This document shows, one piece after another, positions 55,331-63,894 of a DNA stretch of 64,000 nt. Within the stretch, counting starts at the first letter, position 1, and every line of letters starts with the position of its first letter. The translations under genes were made by a program, and so were the position numbers. Under the pieces are notes generated by a model that was not told where the DNA came from, did not search any database, and was given only the letters and a program-made list of their open reading frames with translations. The stretch spans positions 1-64,000 of the forward strand of contig CALYBQ010000002.1 in the NCBI GenBank assembly GCA_944415565.1, in the 5' to 3' direction. Source of the stretch: an uncultured Rikenellaceae bacterium. Its GTDB lineage: Bacteria; Bacteroidota; Bacteroidia; Bacteroidales; Rikenellaceae.

Positions 55331-56395
55331 TTGAACAAGTCTTTTTTCATTTTCGCAATAGCGGCAGGCATGGCCTTATGCAATTACTACGACGGAATTG
55401 CACAACGCCGCTCCGTAAATTACGTTCCGAAACTGGAGGAGCTGCCCAAAATCGCTTTGGATACACTCGACACCAGCGACCCCGAGACCAAACTCGTACT
55501 TTTCAGCAATAATACATTCCGCTATTTCAGGCCAGAACTCGAAGCAAAGTTGTGCAGCCTGCAAGTATTTCAAGAACATTGGGACACAACGCAAGTGTTC
55601 GCCTACAAATCGGTGGAACTCAAGGACCTACCCGAAATAACTGACCTAAAACTCATTTCGGATTACGGCGATTTCCGAGCACCGTTCGTAGCCAAGATAC
55701 GCTCGCATTACGGTCCGCGCGGACGCAGGAACCACAACGGGGTAGACCTGCCTTTGAAAACCGGCGAACCCGTATACGCGACATTCGACGGCAAGGTAAG
55801 ATATTCGACATATAATTCAGGCGGTTTCGGCAACCTTATAATAGTCCGGCATCCGAACGGACTGGAGACATGGTATGCCCATTTGTCGCGCAGGAATGTC
55901 AATGTAAACGAATATGTAAAAGCAGGCGACGTTATCGGTTATGGCGGCAGTACGGGTCGAAGCACCGGCCCGCACCTGCATTTCGAAGTTCGATATTGCG
56001 ATCAGACATTCGATCCGGAGAGGCTGTTCGCTTTCGAGGAAGGTGAATTGAAATACCAGACGTTTGCACTCGAACGCTCGTTCTTCAGCATACGTTCGCG
56101 AGAAACCGACCAGCTCGAAGAGTACGATGATTTCGAGAACATCGCATCACTTAAAGATGAAGACGGCGAGGAGGCATCGGCAGAGGATATTCTGGCATAC
56201 CTGTCGGCCGAAGAGAAAGCCAAACGCGAAGAGGAATACCGCAAAAGTCAGGAGCTATACCACACTATCAAGCGTGGTGACATGCTCGGCACTATTTCGC
56301 GTAAGTACGGTGTCACGATAGATCAGATATGCAGGCTCAATAACATATCACGAAATACAACCCTGCAAATAAACAAAAGGATCAGAGTCAGGTAG
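55331..56395 (+). CDS. M23 metallopeptidase with C-terminal LysM
   Basis: A secreted peptidoglycan endopeptidase of 354 residues. The start is taken as TTG 55331, giving L/M-N-K-S-F-F-I-F-A-I-A-A-G-M-A-L as the signal peptide; a TTG at 55304 would add nine residues. The M23 domain (about 120-245) has H-N-G-V-D-L-P (HxxxD zinc site) and H-L-H-F-E (HxH). A charged linker rich in Glu precedes a LysM domain at about 312-354 (Y-H-T-I-K-R-G-D-M-L-G-T-I-S-R-K-Y-G). It follows the DUF3109 terminator. Confidence 0.92.
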   Translation: MNKSFFIFAIAAGMALCNYYDGIAQRRSVNYVPKLEELPKIALDTLDTSDPETKLVLFSNNTFRYFRPELEAKLCSLQVFQEHWDTTQVFAYKSVELKDLPEITDLKLISDYGDFRAPFVAKIRSHYGPRGRRNHNGVDLPLKTGEPVYATFDGKVRYSTYNSGGFGNLIIVRHPNGLETWYAHLSRRNVNVNEYVKAGDVIGYGGSTGRSTGPHLHFEVRYCDQTFDPERLFAFEEGELKYQTFALERSFFSIRSRETDQLEEYDDFENIASLKDEDGEEASAEDILAYLSAEEKAKREEEYRKSQELYHTIKRGDMLGTISRKYGVTIDQICRLNNISRNTTLQINKRIRVR

Positions 56396-56616
56396 GGTAG
56401 TTCGTCAAAATATTTCTGATCAAGCACCACGCGAATTCCAAGATTGACTGAACGGTAATTAATTAGTGTATGTAAGGTGGTTGCCATACAACCAGACATG
56501 CATATCACACAAAGCCGTAATCCGCAGATTCCTCTGAAATTTTGCGATTCAATATACTGATGGCAAGCAAAGACAGAAATAGGGTATTAACTTCACACAA
56601 TAGAAAGCATACAAAC

Positions 56617-56652
56617 AAAAAGGAGTGTGAAAAATTTCACACTCCTTTTTTC
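56617..56652. terminator. Bidirectional terminator between the M23 gene and the DHOD-like gene
   Basis: AAAAAGGAGTGTGAAA pairs perfectly with TTTCACACTCCTTTTT (16 bp). The T-tract on each strand is part of the stem. On the minus strand TTTTTGTTTGT follows. Confidence 0.92.
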
Positions 56653-56669
56653 ATACAATCTGCCACTCA

Positions 56670-57641
56670 TTACTCCTGAAACATCTTCATGTATTGGGCA
56701 CGCATATATAGTTTATTATAATCTTCGCTGGTCTTGTTAGCCAAAAGCCCCGTGAATTGATCGACTGCATCGAAACTATGTTTGTCCATCCAATCCGCAA
56801 GATACGACTTCATCTCTTCGATAACGGTCGGACCGTTTTTATAAATAGCCGTACATATTTCAGCTGCTTTCGCACCGGCCAACAACACTTTAACCAAATC
56901 GGCTCCGGAGTGCACCCCCGTAGACACGGCTATATCGAGGTCGGACACAACGGGCGCACACATAGCCAATGAACGTATGGTATTCCGTAATTCGACATTT
57001 GAACTGAGCCTGTCCTGCGTAACGACCTTTATATTGTCTATATCTATGTCTGGCTCTATGAAGCGATTGAACATGACTATACCTTTAGCGTTGCGGTTGT
57101 ACGTTTCACGCGCCATGTTCAAGATGTTCGTAAAACTACGCGGCAACTTCACAGAAACAGGTATGCTTACCGCTTTCGTCACGGTACTTACAATATCGAG
57201 ATAGTGTCGCTCTATCTCGGCTGACGTTTGCCCTGCGCTGGTAGGCAGCAAAAAGATATTGAGTTCGAGAGCGTCTGCACCGGCATCTTCGATCTTGTGA
57301 GCATAATCCACCCACCCACTCTCGTCCATGCAGTTTATGCTGGCTATAACCGGTATCTTCACGCTGGCTTTCGCCTGCCTGACGAGCGATAAATGGTTTT
57401 GCACGTACTCATTGCCGAGATAGCCACGCAAATAATCGGCGGCTTCCGGATAATCATGGTAACGGTCGAGGAACGCGCTTTCGTCGAGAATCTGCTCTTC
57501 GAAGATGGATTTGAGCACAATGGCTCCCGCTCCAGCTTTCTCCATCTCTACGATATGGCTCAGAGACGAGGTGAACGGCGAACTCGCCACGACGACCGGA
57601 TTCTGAAGGGTAAGTCCTAAATATTTCGTCTGTAATTTCAT
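56670..57641 (-). CDS. Dihydroorotate dehydrogenase-like protein
   Basis: A 323-residue FMN-dependent TIM-barrel protein of the DHOD family: N-P-V-V-V-A-S-S-P-F-T near 14-24, V-I-A-S-I-N-C-M, A-L-E-L-N-I-F, V-K-L-P-R-S-F and S-T-G-V-H-S-G-A-D. It is the DHOD-like paralogue frequent in Bacteroidota and I do not claim it is the pyrimidine PyrD; the orotate-binding asparagine pattern of true PyrD is not clear. It lies downstream of yggS on the minus strand. Confidence 0.88.
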   Translation of the reverse strand: MKLQTKYLGLTLQNPVVVASSPFTSSLSHIVEMEKAGAGAIVLKSIFEEQILDESAFLDRYHDYPEAADYLRGYLGNEYVQNHLSLVRQAKASVKIPVIASINCMDESGWVDYAHKIEDAGADALELNIFLLPTSAGQTSAEIERHYLDIVSTVTKAVSIPVSVKLPRSFTNILNMARETYNRNAKGIVMFNRFIEPDIDIDNIKVVTQDRLSSNVELRNTIRSLAMCAPVVSDLDIAVSTGVHSGADLVKVLLAGAKAAEICTAIYKNGPTVIEEMKSYLADWMDKHSFDAVDQFTGLLANKTSEDYNKLYMRAQYMKMFQE

Positions 57642-57664
57642 AGTTTTCTGATTTTAATCAATTA

Positions 57665-58318
57665 TCATCGTGAACCGAATATGAGACTTCCGATACGCAC
57701 CATGTTCGACCCGCACTCTACGGCGATCTTCCAATCCGATGTCATACCCATCGACAAGGTATCGAAATCTTTTCCGAAATTCTTCTTGAGCGACAAAAAT
57801 ATATCGTTCAACTGAGTGAACTCTCTGCGTATCTGCTCCTGATCCTCGGTAAACGTGGCGATACCCATAAGTCCCCTTATCCGAATATTTGCCAACACCT
57901 TGTGGTTGCCCGAAGTGATGTAATCCAACAATTCGCCGTAATTCCATCCACTCTTGGAATCCTCTTCGGCTACGTGTATCTCCAACAACACGTCTATGAT
58001 ACGACCGTTCTTCCACCCCTCTTTATTGATGGCATCGAGCAGTTTAGCCGAATCGACCGAATGTATCAGTTCCACAAACGGAGCTATGTACTTCACCTTA
58101 TTCGTCTGCAAATGGCCGATCATGTGCCAGCGTATATCTTTCGGCAACGATTCGTATTTCGACTTCAACTCCTGCGGACGGCTCTCGCCGAAGATACGCA
58201 CTCCGGCTTCGTACGCCTCCATGATCTTCTCCTCGGGATGCGTCTTGGAAACGGCCACAAGAGTCACACCCGAAGGCAAAGTTTTTTTCAACTCGTCTAT
58301 TTGTTCTTTCAGTCCCAT
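57665..58318 (-). CDS. YggS-family PLP homeostasis protein
   Basis: A 217-residue PLP-binding protein (PLPBP/YggS), which helps keep pyridoxal-phosphate and amino-acid pools balanced. N-terminal V-A-V-S-K-T-H carries the PLP lysine, F-G-E-S-R-P-Q-E (where many have G-E-N-R-V-Q-E), W-H-M-I-G-H-L-Q-T-N-K, and S-M-G-M-T-S-D-W-K-I-A. No catalytic activity is known for the family. It starts 167 bases from lpd and is divergent from it. Confidence 0.93.
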   Translation of the reverse strand: MGLKEQIDELKKTLPSGVTLVAVSKTHPEEKIMEAYEAGVRIFGESRPQELKSKYESLPKDIRWHMIGHLQTNKVKYIAPFVELIHSVDSAKLLDAINKEGWKNGRIIDVLLEIHVAEEDSKSGWNYGELLDYITSGNHKVLANIRIRGLMGIATFTEDQEQIRREFTQLNDIFLSLKKNFGKDFDTLSMGMTSDWKIAVECGSNMVRIGSLIFGSR

Positions 58319-58485
58319 AATAGGTTTAGAATTGGCAAGTAAAAATAAGCAATATTTTCCTATTTTTACTCATCCAAACCGACCGAAAAGACATAACTTA
58401 GGAATAAAAAACGTATATTGACAGAAGTTCGCACGGCTGCCGTCTTATTTGCAGCGGCAGGCGGGCATTAACGCCAGACAACATC

Positions 58486-59880
58486 ATGAGCATGGATTAC
58501 GACATCATAATAATAGGGAGCGGCCCCGGAGGATATGTCGCCGCGATAAGAGGTGCACAATTAGGCAAAAAAGTAGCCATCGTAGAACGGGCCAAACTCG
58601 GCGGCGTATGCCTGAACTGGGGATGTATACCGACTAAGGCTCTGCTCAAAAGTGCACAAGTGTACGAATACATGTCTCGCGCAGCTTCGTACGGCATCAA
58701 GATTGGCGGCCCGATAGAAGCCGACATCCCCGGCGTAGTGGCCCGCAGCCGTTCGGTAGCCGACGCGATGAGCAAGGGCGTATCTTTCCTAATGAACAAA
58801 AACGGCATCGAAATCATAACGGGACAGGGGAAGCTGACCGGCGAAGGGCGTGTCACCGTCTCGGCCGGAGGACAAACGACGGAATATTCCGCCCGACACA
58901 TAATACTCGCCACCGGAGCTCGCCCCAAAGAGATACCAGCCCTGCCGATAGACGGGAAATACATCATAAATTCGAAACAGGCCCTACGGCTCGACAGAAT
59001 ACCCGAATCGCTGATAGTGGTCGGATCAGGTGCGATAGGGTGCGAGTTGGCGTACTATTTCGCCACATTCGGTTCGAAAGTGACTGTTGTCGAATACCTG
59101 CCGAACATGCTGCCGCTCGAAGACGAAGATGTATCCAAATATATGGAACGCTCTTTCCGCAAACTACGCGCTACGGTCATGACATCGACATCGGTGAAGT
59201 CGGCAAACATAGTTAACGGCAAATGCAAAGTAGTCGTAGAAAGCAAGAAAGGCGCACAGGAACTCGAAAGCGATATGGTATTGTCGGCAGTCGGGATCAG
59301 TAGTAACATAGAAGAGCTCGGACTTGAAGATGTCGGCATCTCCGTATCCAAAGGTAAAGTCGAGGTAGATGAGTTCTATCGGACAAACATAACCGGAATT
59401 TATGCTATAGGCGACATCGTTCCCGGACCGGCACTCGCTCACGTAGCCTCAGCCGAAGCGATATGCTGCGTGGAGAAGATATGCGGACTCGATCCGTCGC
59501 CGATAGATTATTCAGTTATCCCTTCATGTATCTATACGTCTCCGGAAGTTGCTTCGGTCGGACTGACCGAGAAGCAGGCGATCGAAAAAGGGTACGAAGT
59601 GCGTGTCGGCCGATTCCCGTTCACGGCATCGGGCAAAGCTGCGGCTGCCGGAAACCGCGACGGATTCGTTAAGCTCATATCCGATGCTGCTTCGGGCGAG
59701 TTGCTCGGCGCACACATGGTCGGGGCGAACGTCACGGAAATGATAAGCGAAATAACGCTGGCAAAAAATACGAAGGCGACCATTGACGACTTACTTCACA
59801 CAATCCATCCACACCCGACTATGAGCGAAGCGATTATGGAAGCCGCCGAGGACGTGTTCGGACAGGCAATACATATATAA
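58486..59880 (+). CDS. lpdA: Dihydrolipoyl dehydrogenase
   Basis: FAD-dependent reoxidation of dihydrolipoamide with NAD+. The 464-residue protein has FAD motif G-S-G-P-G-G (11-16), redox disulfide C42/C47 in G-V-C-L-N-W-G-C-I-P, NAD motif G-S-G-A-I-G-C-E-L and the C-terminal catalytic H-P-H-P-T-M-S-E. No pyruvate or 2-oxoglutarate dehydrogenase or glycine-cleavage genes lie next to it, so its partner complex is elsewhere. A hairpin CTGCCG/CGGCAG lies in the leader (58438-58461). Confidence 0.95.
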   Translation: MSMDYDIIIIGSGPGGYVAAIRGAQLGKKVAIVERAKLGGVCLNWGCIPTKALLKSAQVYEYMSRAASYGIKIGGPIEADIPGVVARSRSVADAMSKGVSFLMNKNGIEIITGQGKLTGEGRVTVSAGGQTTEYSARHIILATGARPKEIPALPIDGKYIINSKQALRLDRIPESLIVVGSGAIGCELAYYFATFGSKVTVVEYLPNMLPLEDEDVSKYMERSFRKLRATVMTSTSVKSANIVNGKCKVVVESKKGAQELESDMVLSAVGISSNIEELGLEDVGISVSKGKVEVDEFYRTNITGIYAIGDIVPGPALAHVASAEAICCVEKICGLDPSPIDYSVIPSCIYTSPEVASVGLTEKQAIEKGYEVRVGRFPFTASGKAAAAGNRDGFVKLISDAASGELLGAHMVGANVTEMISEITLAKNTKATIDDLLHTIHPHPTMSEAIMEAAEDVFGQAIHI

Positions 59881-59963
59881 TCACAAAAACCGAAGCAACA
59901 TTCCACGCCTTGCAACGTCTATTTAGAAAACCATCATACCCACAAGTTCGCAAATCGACCGAC

Positions 59964-60662
59964 ATGAAAAGGATAGCCTTATTACTGTTGACCTTACTGC
60001 CTGCCATTCCGACAACCGCCCAATGGCTCGACAGATACTATGCAAAGCAAACGGAAATCTTCGACACCTTGCCTAAATTGATAAGCGACCGATACGACAG
60101 CTTCGAAGAGTACATTATCAAAGAGGCTCGATTGCCAGACGATGCAGAAACAAAGGGTAGGGTATCACTCTCCTTTGTCGTCACCAAGCATGGAGAGGTC
60201 CGAGACATCAAGGTGTTGACGAGTGACGATCCTGCGCTGATCCAACCAGCCATCAAACTTGTCGAAGAGAGCGGAAAGTGGCAACCGGCAATCCGAGGAA
60301 AGAAAAGGTATGTAGACGCGACACTGGAAACTGTCATTCCGTTCGGCGACACACTGAGCGCCGCATTTATGGGACGAAGCCCAGATCTGTACGTCGCATA
60401 TCTGACCAAATCAATCAAATACCCACGGTCGGTCCTCCAGCTCGGATTGCCAAAGACAACCATCCTCGTCAAGTTAGTCGTTGACAAAGAGGGGCACATA
60501 AAAGACCTCAATATCGAGCGGTCACCACACGAAGACATTACCAAAGCTATAACGACAGCAATAAATAACAGCCCGAGATGGTTTCCCGGCATTATAAACG
60601 GCGAAACCATAGACACGGATTTCACCATTCCTATCACGTTCCAATCAGACAACATGCAATAA
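59964..60662 (+). CDS. Energy transducer TonB-like protein with two TonB-C domains
   Basis: A 232-residue secreted protein with a signal peptide (about 1-19, ending T-T-A-Q) and two TonB C-terminal-like repeats: about 48-125 (L-S-F-V-V-T-K-H-G-E-V-R-D-I-K-V...W-Q-P-A-I-R-G) and about 145-228 (L-V-K-L-V-V-D-K-E-G-H-I-K-D-L-N-I...S-P-R-W-F-P-G-I-I-N-G). There is no N-terminal TM or proline-rich arm of classic TonB, so it is more likely a periplasmic TonB-C domain protein than the energy transducer. The ATG at 59964 is needed for the signal peptide. Confidence 0.82.
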   Translation: MKRIALLLLTLLPAIPTTAQWLDRYYAKQTEIFDTLPKLISDRYDSFEEYIIKEARLPDDAETKGRVSLSFVVTKHGEVRDIKVLTSDDPALIQPAIKLVEESGKWQPAIRGKKRYVDATLETVIPFGDTLSAAFMGRSPDLYVAYLTKSIKYPRSVLQLGLPKTTILVKLVVDKEGHIKDLNIERSPHEDITKAITTAINNSPRWFPGIINGETIDTDFTIPITFQSDNMQ

Positions 60663-60675
60663 AACTATAAAGGCG

Positions 60676-61000
60676 AAAGCACTTATAGGCTTTATTAACA
60701 TTTGCTGCGTTTCTGCCGCAGGCCAATATATCGAGCGTGCGACAAAGGGCCGCAAGCGTACAGCACGTTGCCAGTCTTCAAGTCCGCCCTGTACGACAGA
60801 TTACGGTAAGTTTCACCATCGACGAAAGCGAAAATATCACAAAAGGCAAAATCGCTAATTCACCAGATCCGGAAGTAACATCGGTCGTACTCAAGATACT
60901 GAAGGAAAGCCCTCGCTGGATGGTCCCTATCCAGAATGGCAAGCCGGCTACAATGCACTTAGACCTACCTATAATAATATGTAGTGTTGTGCAAAAAAAA
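60676..61000 (+). pseudogene. Decayed tandem copy of the TonB-C gene
   Basis: Directly after the TonB-C gene. In one frame (from 60676) a signal-peptide-like stretch K-A-L-I-G-F-I-N-I-C-C-V-S-A-A-G-Q-Y-I-E-R has lost its ATG; in another frame (from about 60737) the C-terminal half of a TonB-C domain reads V-S-F-T-I-D-E-S-E-N-I-T-K-G-K-I...E-S-P-R-W-M-V-P-I-Q-N-G, aligned with the second repeat of the neighbour. About half of one domain and the whole other domain are missing. The open frame runs on through a terminator at 61006, which is a sign it is not translated as such. Confidence 0.75.
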
Positions 61001-61005
61001 CAGTC

Positions 61006-61031
61006 GGCCTCGGAAAAAACTATCCGAGGCC
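61006..61031. terminator. Bidirectional terminator between the TonB-C remnant and galK
   Basis: GGCCTCGG (61006-61013) pairs perfectly with CCGAGGCC (61024-61031); T-rich stretches are on both sides. Confidence 0.8.
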
Positions 61032-61058
61032 ACCTTATTTTATCGTTTGGAATATAAT

Positions 61059-62204
61059 TTACTGTATCTGCCTTGCACCGTCTCCTATCACCACGTCTAT
61101 CACGCGCGGGCTGACTCCGAACTCGGCTTTGAATTTCGATTGCACATCGTTGATATATCCGGCGTAAGCGTCGTCGTTCACGAGGCTGATAACACATCCG
61201 CCGAAACCACCGCCCATCATTCTCGCACCCAGAACGCCCGTATGTTTACGCGCGACACCGACAATGAAGTCGAGTTCGCGGCAGCTAACCTGATATTCGT
61301 TGCTCAACCCATCATGCGAACCGTACATCTTATGCCCGAAAACCTCGTAGTCGTTCATTCTCAAAGCCTCGCAACCATCCAGAAGACGCTGATTCTCGTT
61401 TATGACGAACGCACAACGGCGATAGACAACATTCGACATTTCGCCTTTGAACCGGTCAAGCATATCTATCGTAATGTCGCGCAGGCTGGTAACTCCGGGC
61501 ACATGTCCGGCAACAATATTAACGCCCTCCTCGCATTGCTCCCGGCGTACATTATACTCGGAAGATGCGAGCGAATGTTTCACCATCGTATCTATCAGAA
61601 CAAGCCTCATTCCTACGGGGGCGAACGGGACCATCTCGAACTCCAGCGAACGGCAATCGAGCTTTATGACCTGCCCATCCTTACCGAACAGGGAGGCGAA
61701 CTGATCCATGATCCCGCAACGGACGCCGACGTAGTTATGTTCCGTCATCTGACCGATACGTGCAAGATCGGCACGCGAAAAACCGCAACCGTATATCTCG
61801 TTGAGTGCGAACCCGAAAACGCTTTCGAGTGCAGCCGAAGACGAAAGTCCTGCCCCGAGCGGTACGTCGCCGCCGAACACGCAATCGAACCCTTCCACAA
61901 CGGCTCCGCGTTTACGCATCTCCTGCACGACTCCGAATATATACTTTGCCCATTGCCGTTCTGGATTATCTCCATCCAAATCGAGGCTCATCTCGGTATC
62001 GTAATCTATTGAATAGATTCTTGCGTTCATCGCACCGTTCGGCTTAATGCCCAGATATATAGCCTTATCTATCGCACCGGGAAGCACGAACCCCAGGTTG
62101 TAGTCCGTATGCTCGCCTATGAGGTTAACGCGCCCGGGAGCGACAAAGATCTCGGCGTCGCCACCGAAACGTTTCTTAAATTCTTCTTTTATGCGGTCAA
62201 TCAT
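61059..62204 (-). CDS. galK: Galactokinase
   Basis: Phosphorylates galactose at C1 (Leloir pathway). The 381-residue GHMP kinase has G-R-V-N-L-I-G-E-H-T-D-Y-N near the N-terminus, the ATP loop L-G-A-G-L-S-S-S-A-A, and the C-terminal M-M-G-G-G-F-G-G. The ATG at 62204 is chosen; a 13-residue in-frame extension overlaps truA. It follows truA by 10 bases, with no galactose regulator or galM/T nearby. Confidence 0.94.
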   Translation of the reverse strand: MIDRIKEEFKKRFGGDAEIFVAPGRVNLIGEHTDYNLGFVLPGAIDKAIYLGIKPNGAMNARIYSIDYDTEMSLDLDGDNPERQWAKYIFGVVQEMRKRGAVVEGFDCVFGGDVPLGAGLSSSAALESVFGFALNEIYGCGFSRADLARIGQMTEHNYVGVRCGIMDQFASLFGKDGQVIKLDCRSLEFEMVPFAPVGMRLVLIDTMVKHSLASSEYNVRREQCEEGVNIVAGHVPGVTSLRDITIDMLDRFKGEMSNVVYRRCAFVINENQRLLDGCEALRMNDYEVFGHKMYGSHDGLSNEYQVSCRELDFIVGVARKHTGVLGARMMGGGFGGCVISLVNDDAYAGYINDVQSKFKAEFGVSPRVIDVVIGDGARQIQ

Positions 62205-62214
62205 ATCTCGCTTT

Positions 62215-62982
62215 TTATATGGTTGCAGTTGTCTTGTTTGCAAATACTTCCTGAGGATATTTTACGTCTGACAGGAACAATCCCTGTGCCGGAGCCGAGT
62301 TGGTCGCGCGCGATAAGTCTCGGCTGCGGACTATATCTCCGAACTCTTCGACCGTTATCTTGCCTCGCCCTACGTCCACAAGAGTCCCTGTTATCGAACG
62401 CACCATATTTCGCAGGAAGCGGTTCGCTCGGATGGTAAATACGAGCACGTCTCCGCACCGCGTCCATTCCGCAGTAAATACCTTACAAATATTGGTCTTA
62501 TTGCCGGAATGCAGTTTCCCGAACGTAGTGAAATCTTCCGTCGTCAGCAATATCCCTGCGGCGACATTCATGGCGTCAATATCCAATTCGCCTCTGAATA
62601 TCCAAGCCGTTTCGCGTATAAACGGATTCTTCACCACCGATATATAATATTTGTATTCACGGCTCAACGCATCGAAACGCGCATGAGCATCGTCCGACAC
62701 AGCGTTTATGCTACTTACGGCTATATCCGGAGGTAGAACGGCATTGAGATGGTATGTAAAATCGCACACATCCGGAATCGGATCGACACAATCGAAATGC
62801 GCGACATAATACGCGGCATGTACTCCCGTATCGGTCCGGCCAGCCCCCGTGACAACGGTTTTCTCGCGCAATAACTTGGTTATGGAATCTTCGAGAGCCG
62901 CCTGCACCGACGGGGCATTATCCTGCCGCTGCCAACCGTTGTAGGCCGTACCCTTATATGATAATTCCATGAAATAGCGCAT
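62215..62982 (-). CDS. truA: tRNA pseudouridine synthase A
   Basis: Makes pseudouridine at positions 38-40 of the tRNA anticodon arm. The 255-residue protein has the catalytic aspartate motif G-A-G-R-T-D-T-G-V-H-A (about 50-60), R-E-Y-K-Y-Y-I and R-A-N-R-F-L-R-N-M-V-R. The ATG at 62982 (M-R-Y-F-M-E-L-S-Y-K-G-T) is the family start; a 15-residue extension is not. It leads galK. A -7-like box TATCTTTG (63032-63025) lies upstream. Confidence 0.95.
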   Translation of the reverse strand: MRYFMELSYKGTAYNGWQRQDNAPSVQAALEDSITKLLREKTVVTGAGRTDTGVHAAYYVAHFDCVDPIPDVCDFTYHLNAVLPPDIAVSSINAVSDDAHARFDALSREYKYYISVVKNPFIRETAWIFRGELDIDAMNVAAGILLTTEDFTTFGKLHSGNKTNICKVFTAEWTRCGDVLVFTIRANRFLRNMVRSITGTLVDVGRGKITVEEFGDIVRSRDLSRATNSAPAQGLFLSDVKYPQEVFANKTTATI

Positions 62983-63094
62983 AGTATCTTGAATAATTCG
63001 GGCCTTATGTTTCGCCGCCGAAAGCAAAGATAATATCGCAAACTTTTAAAAAGACTATTTTCTGCGAAAATCTTTAAAATTCACCACAAACGTG

Positions 63095-63102
63095 TATCTT
63101 TG
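63095..63102 (+). promoter_or_regulatory. -7 element upstream of dapB
   Basis: TATCTTTG matches TAnnTTTG, 42 bases before the dapB ATG; no good -33. Confidence 0.5.
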
Positions 63103-63144
63103 TGTGATGTTCAGACTAAACCGCAAATCAACTTACAACGACAT

Positions 63145-63867
63145 ATGAAAACAGTAATTATAGGCTATGGGAAGATGGGGAAAGAGATCGAAAGGATACT
63201 CCTCGGGCGCGGACACGAGATAGTGCTCATAGTCGATGAAAACAATACATCGGACCTCAATCCTGAAAACCTGAAACGCATCGGGGCTCAAGTAGCCATA
63301 GAATTCTCGACACCTGACACAGCATACGACAACATAATGACTTGCTTGAAGTCGGGCGTCGGAATCGTGTGTGGTACAACTGGATGGTTGGACAAGATGG
63401 AAGAGGTCAAAAAAGTGTGCCGGCAGGAAAACGGCACGTTCTTCTACGCATCGAATTACAGCATCGGTGTCAACATCATGTTCCGAATGAACGAGAAGCT
63501 GGCTCAGATGATGAACGGGTTCCCGCAGTACGACGTAACAGTGGAAGAGGTTCACCACACGCAAAAGAAGGACGCTCCAAGCGGTACGGCCATAACCATT
63601 GCCGAAGGAATCCTCGGCAACCTCGACCGAAAGAAGAAGTGGGTGGGGGAAACAACCACTACATCAGACGAATTGGAAGTGCTCGCCGTGCGACGTAGCG
63701 TAGTACCGGGCATCCACACCGTAACATACGAATCGGAGGCCGACCAGATAACTCTGACACATAACGCTAAGGGGCGTACCGGGTTCGCCATCGGGGCTGT
63801 CATGGCGGCAGAGTTCATTTGCGACAAGAAAGGCGTCTACACCATGGCCGACCTGTTGGGGTTCTAA
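63145..63867 (+). CDS. dapB: 4-hydroxy-tetrahydrodipicolinate reductase
   Basis: NAD(P)H reduction in lysine and diaminopimelate synthesis. The 240-residue protein has the Rossmann G-Y-G-K-M-G at the N-terminus, S-T-P-D-T, C-G-T-T-G-W, and the conserved E-V-H-H-T-Q-K-K-D-A-P-S-G-T-A containing the catalytic His and Lys. The ATG at 63145 (M-K-T-V-I-I-G-Y-G) is chosen over an in-frame GTG at 63100. lepB begins 27 bases after the stop. Confidence 0.96.
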   Translation: MKTVIIGYGKMGKEIERILLGRGHEIVLIVDENNTSDLNPENLKRIGAQVAIEFSTPDTAYDNIMTCLKSGVGIVCGTTGWLDKMEEVKKVCRQENGTFFYASNYSIGVNIMFRMNEKLAQMMNGFPQYDVTVEEVHHTQKKDAPSGTAITIAEGILGNLDRKKKWVGETTTTSDELEVLAVRRSVVPGIHTVTYESEADQITLTHNAKGRTGFAIGAVMAAEFICDKKGVYTMADLLGF

Positions 63868-63894
63868 TATGTACGGAAACACGCTATAAGGGAA

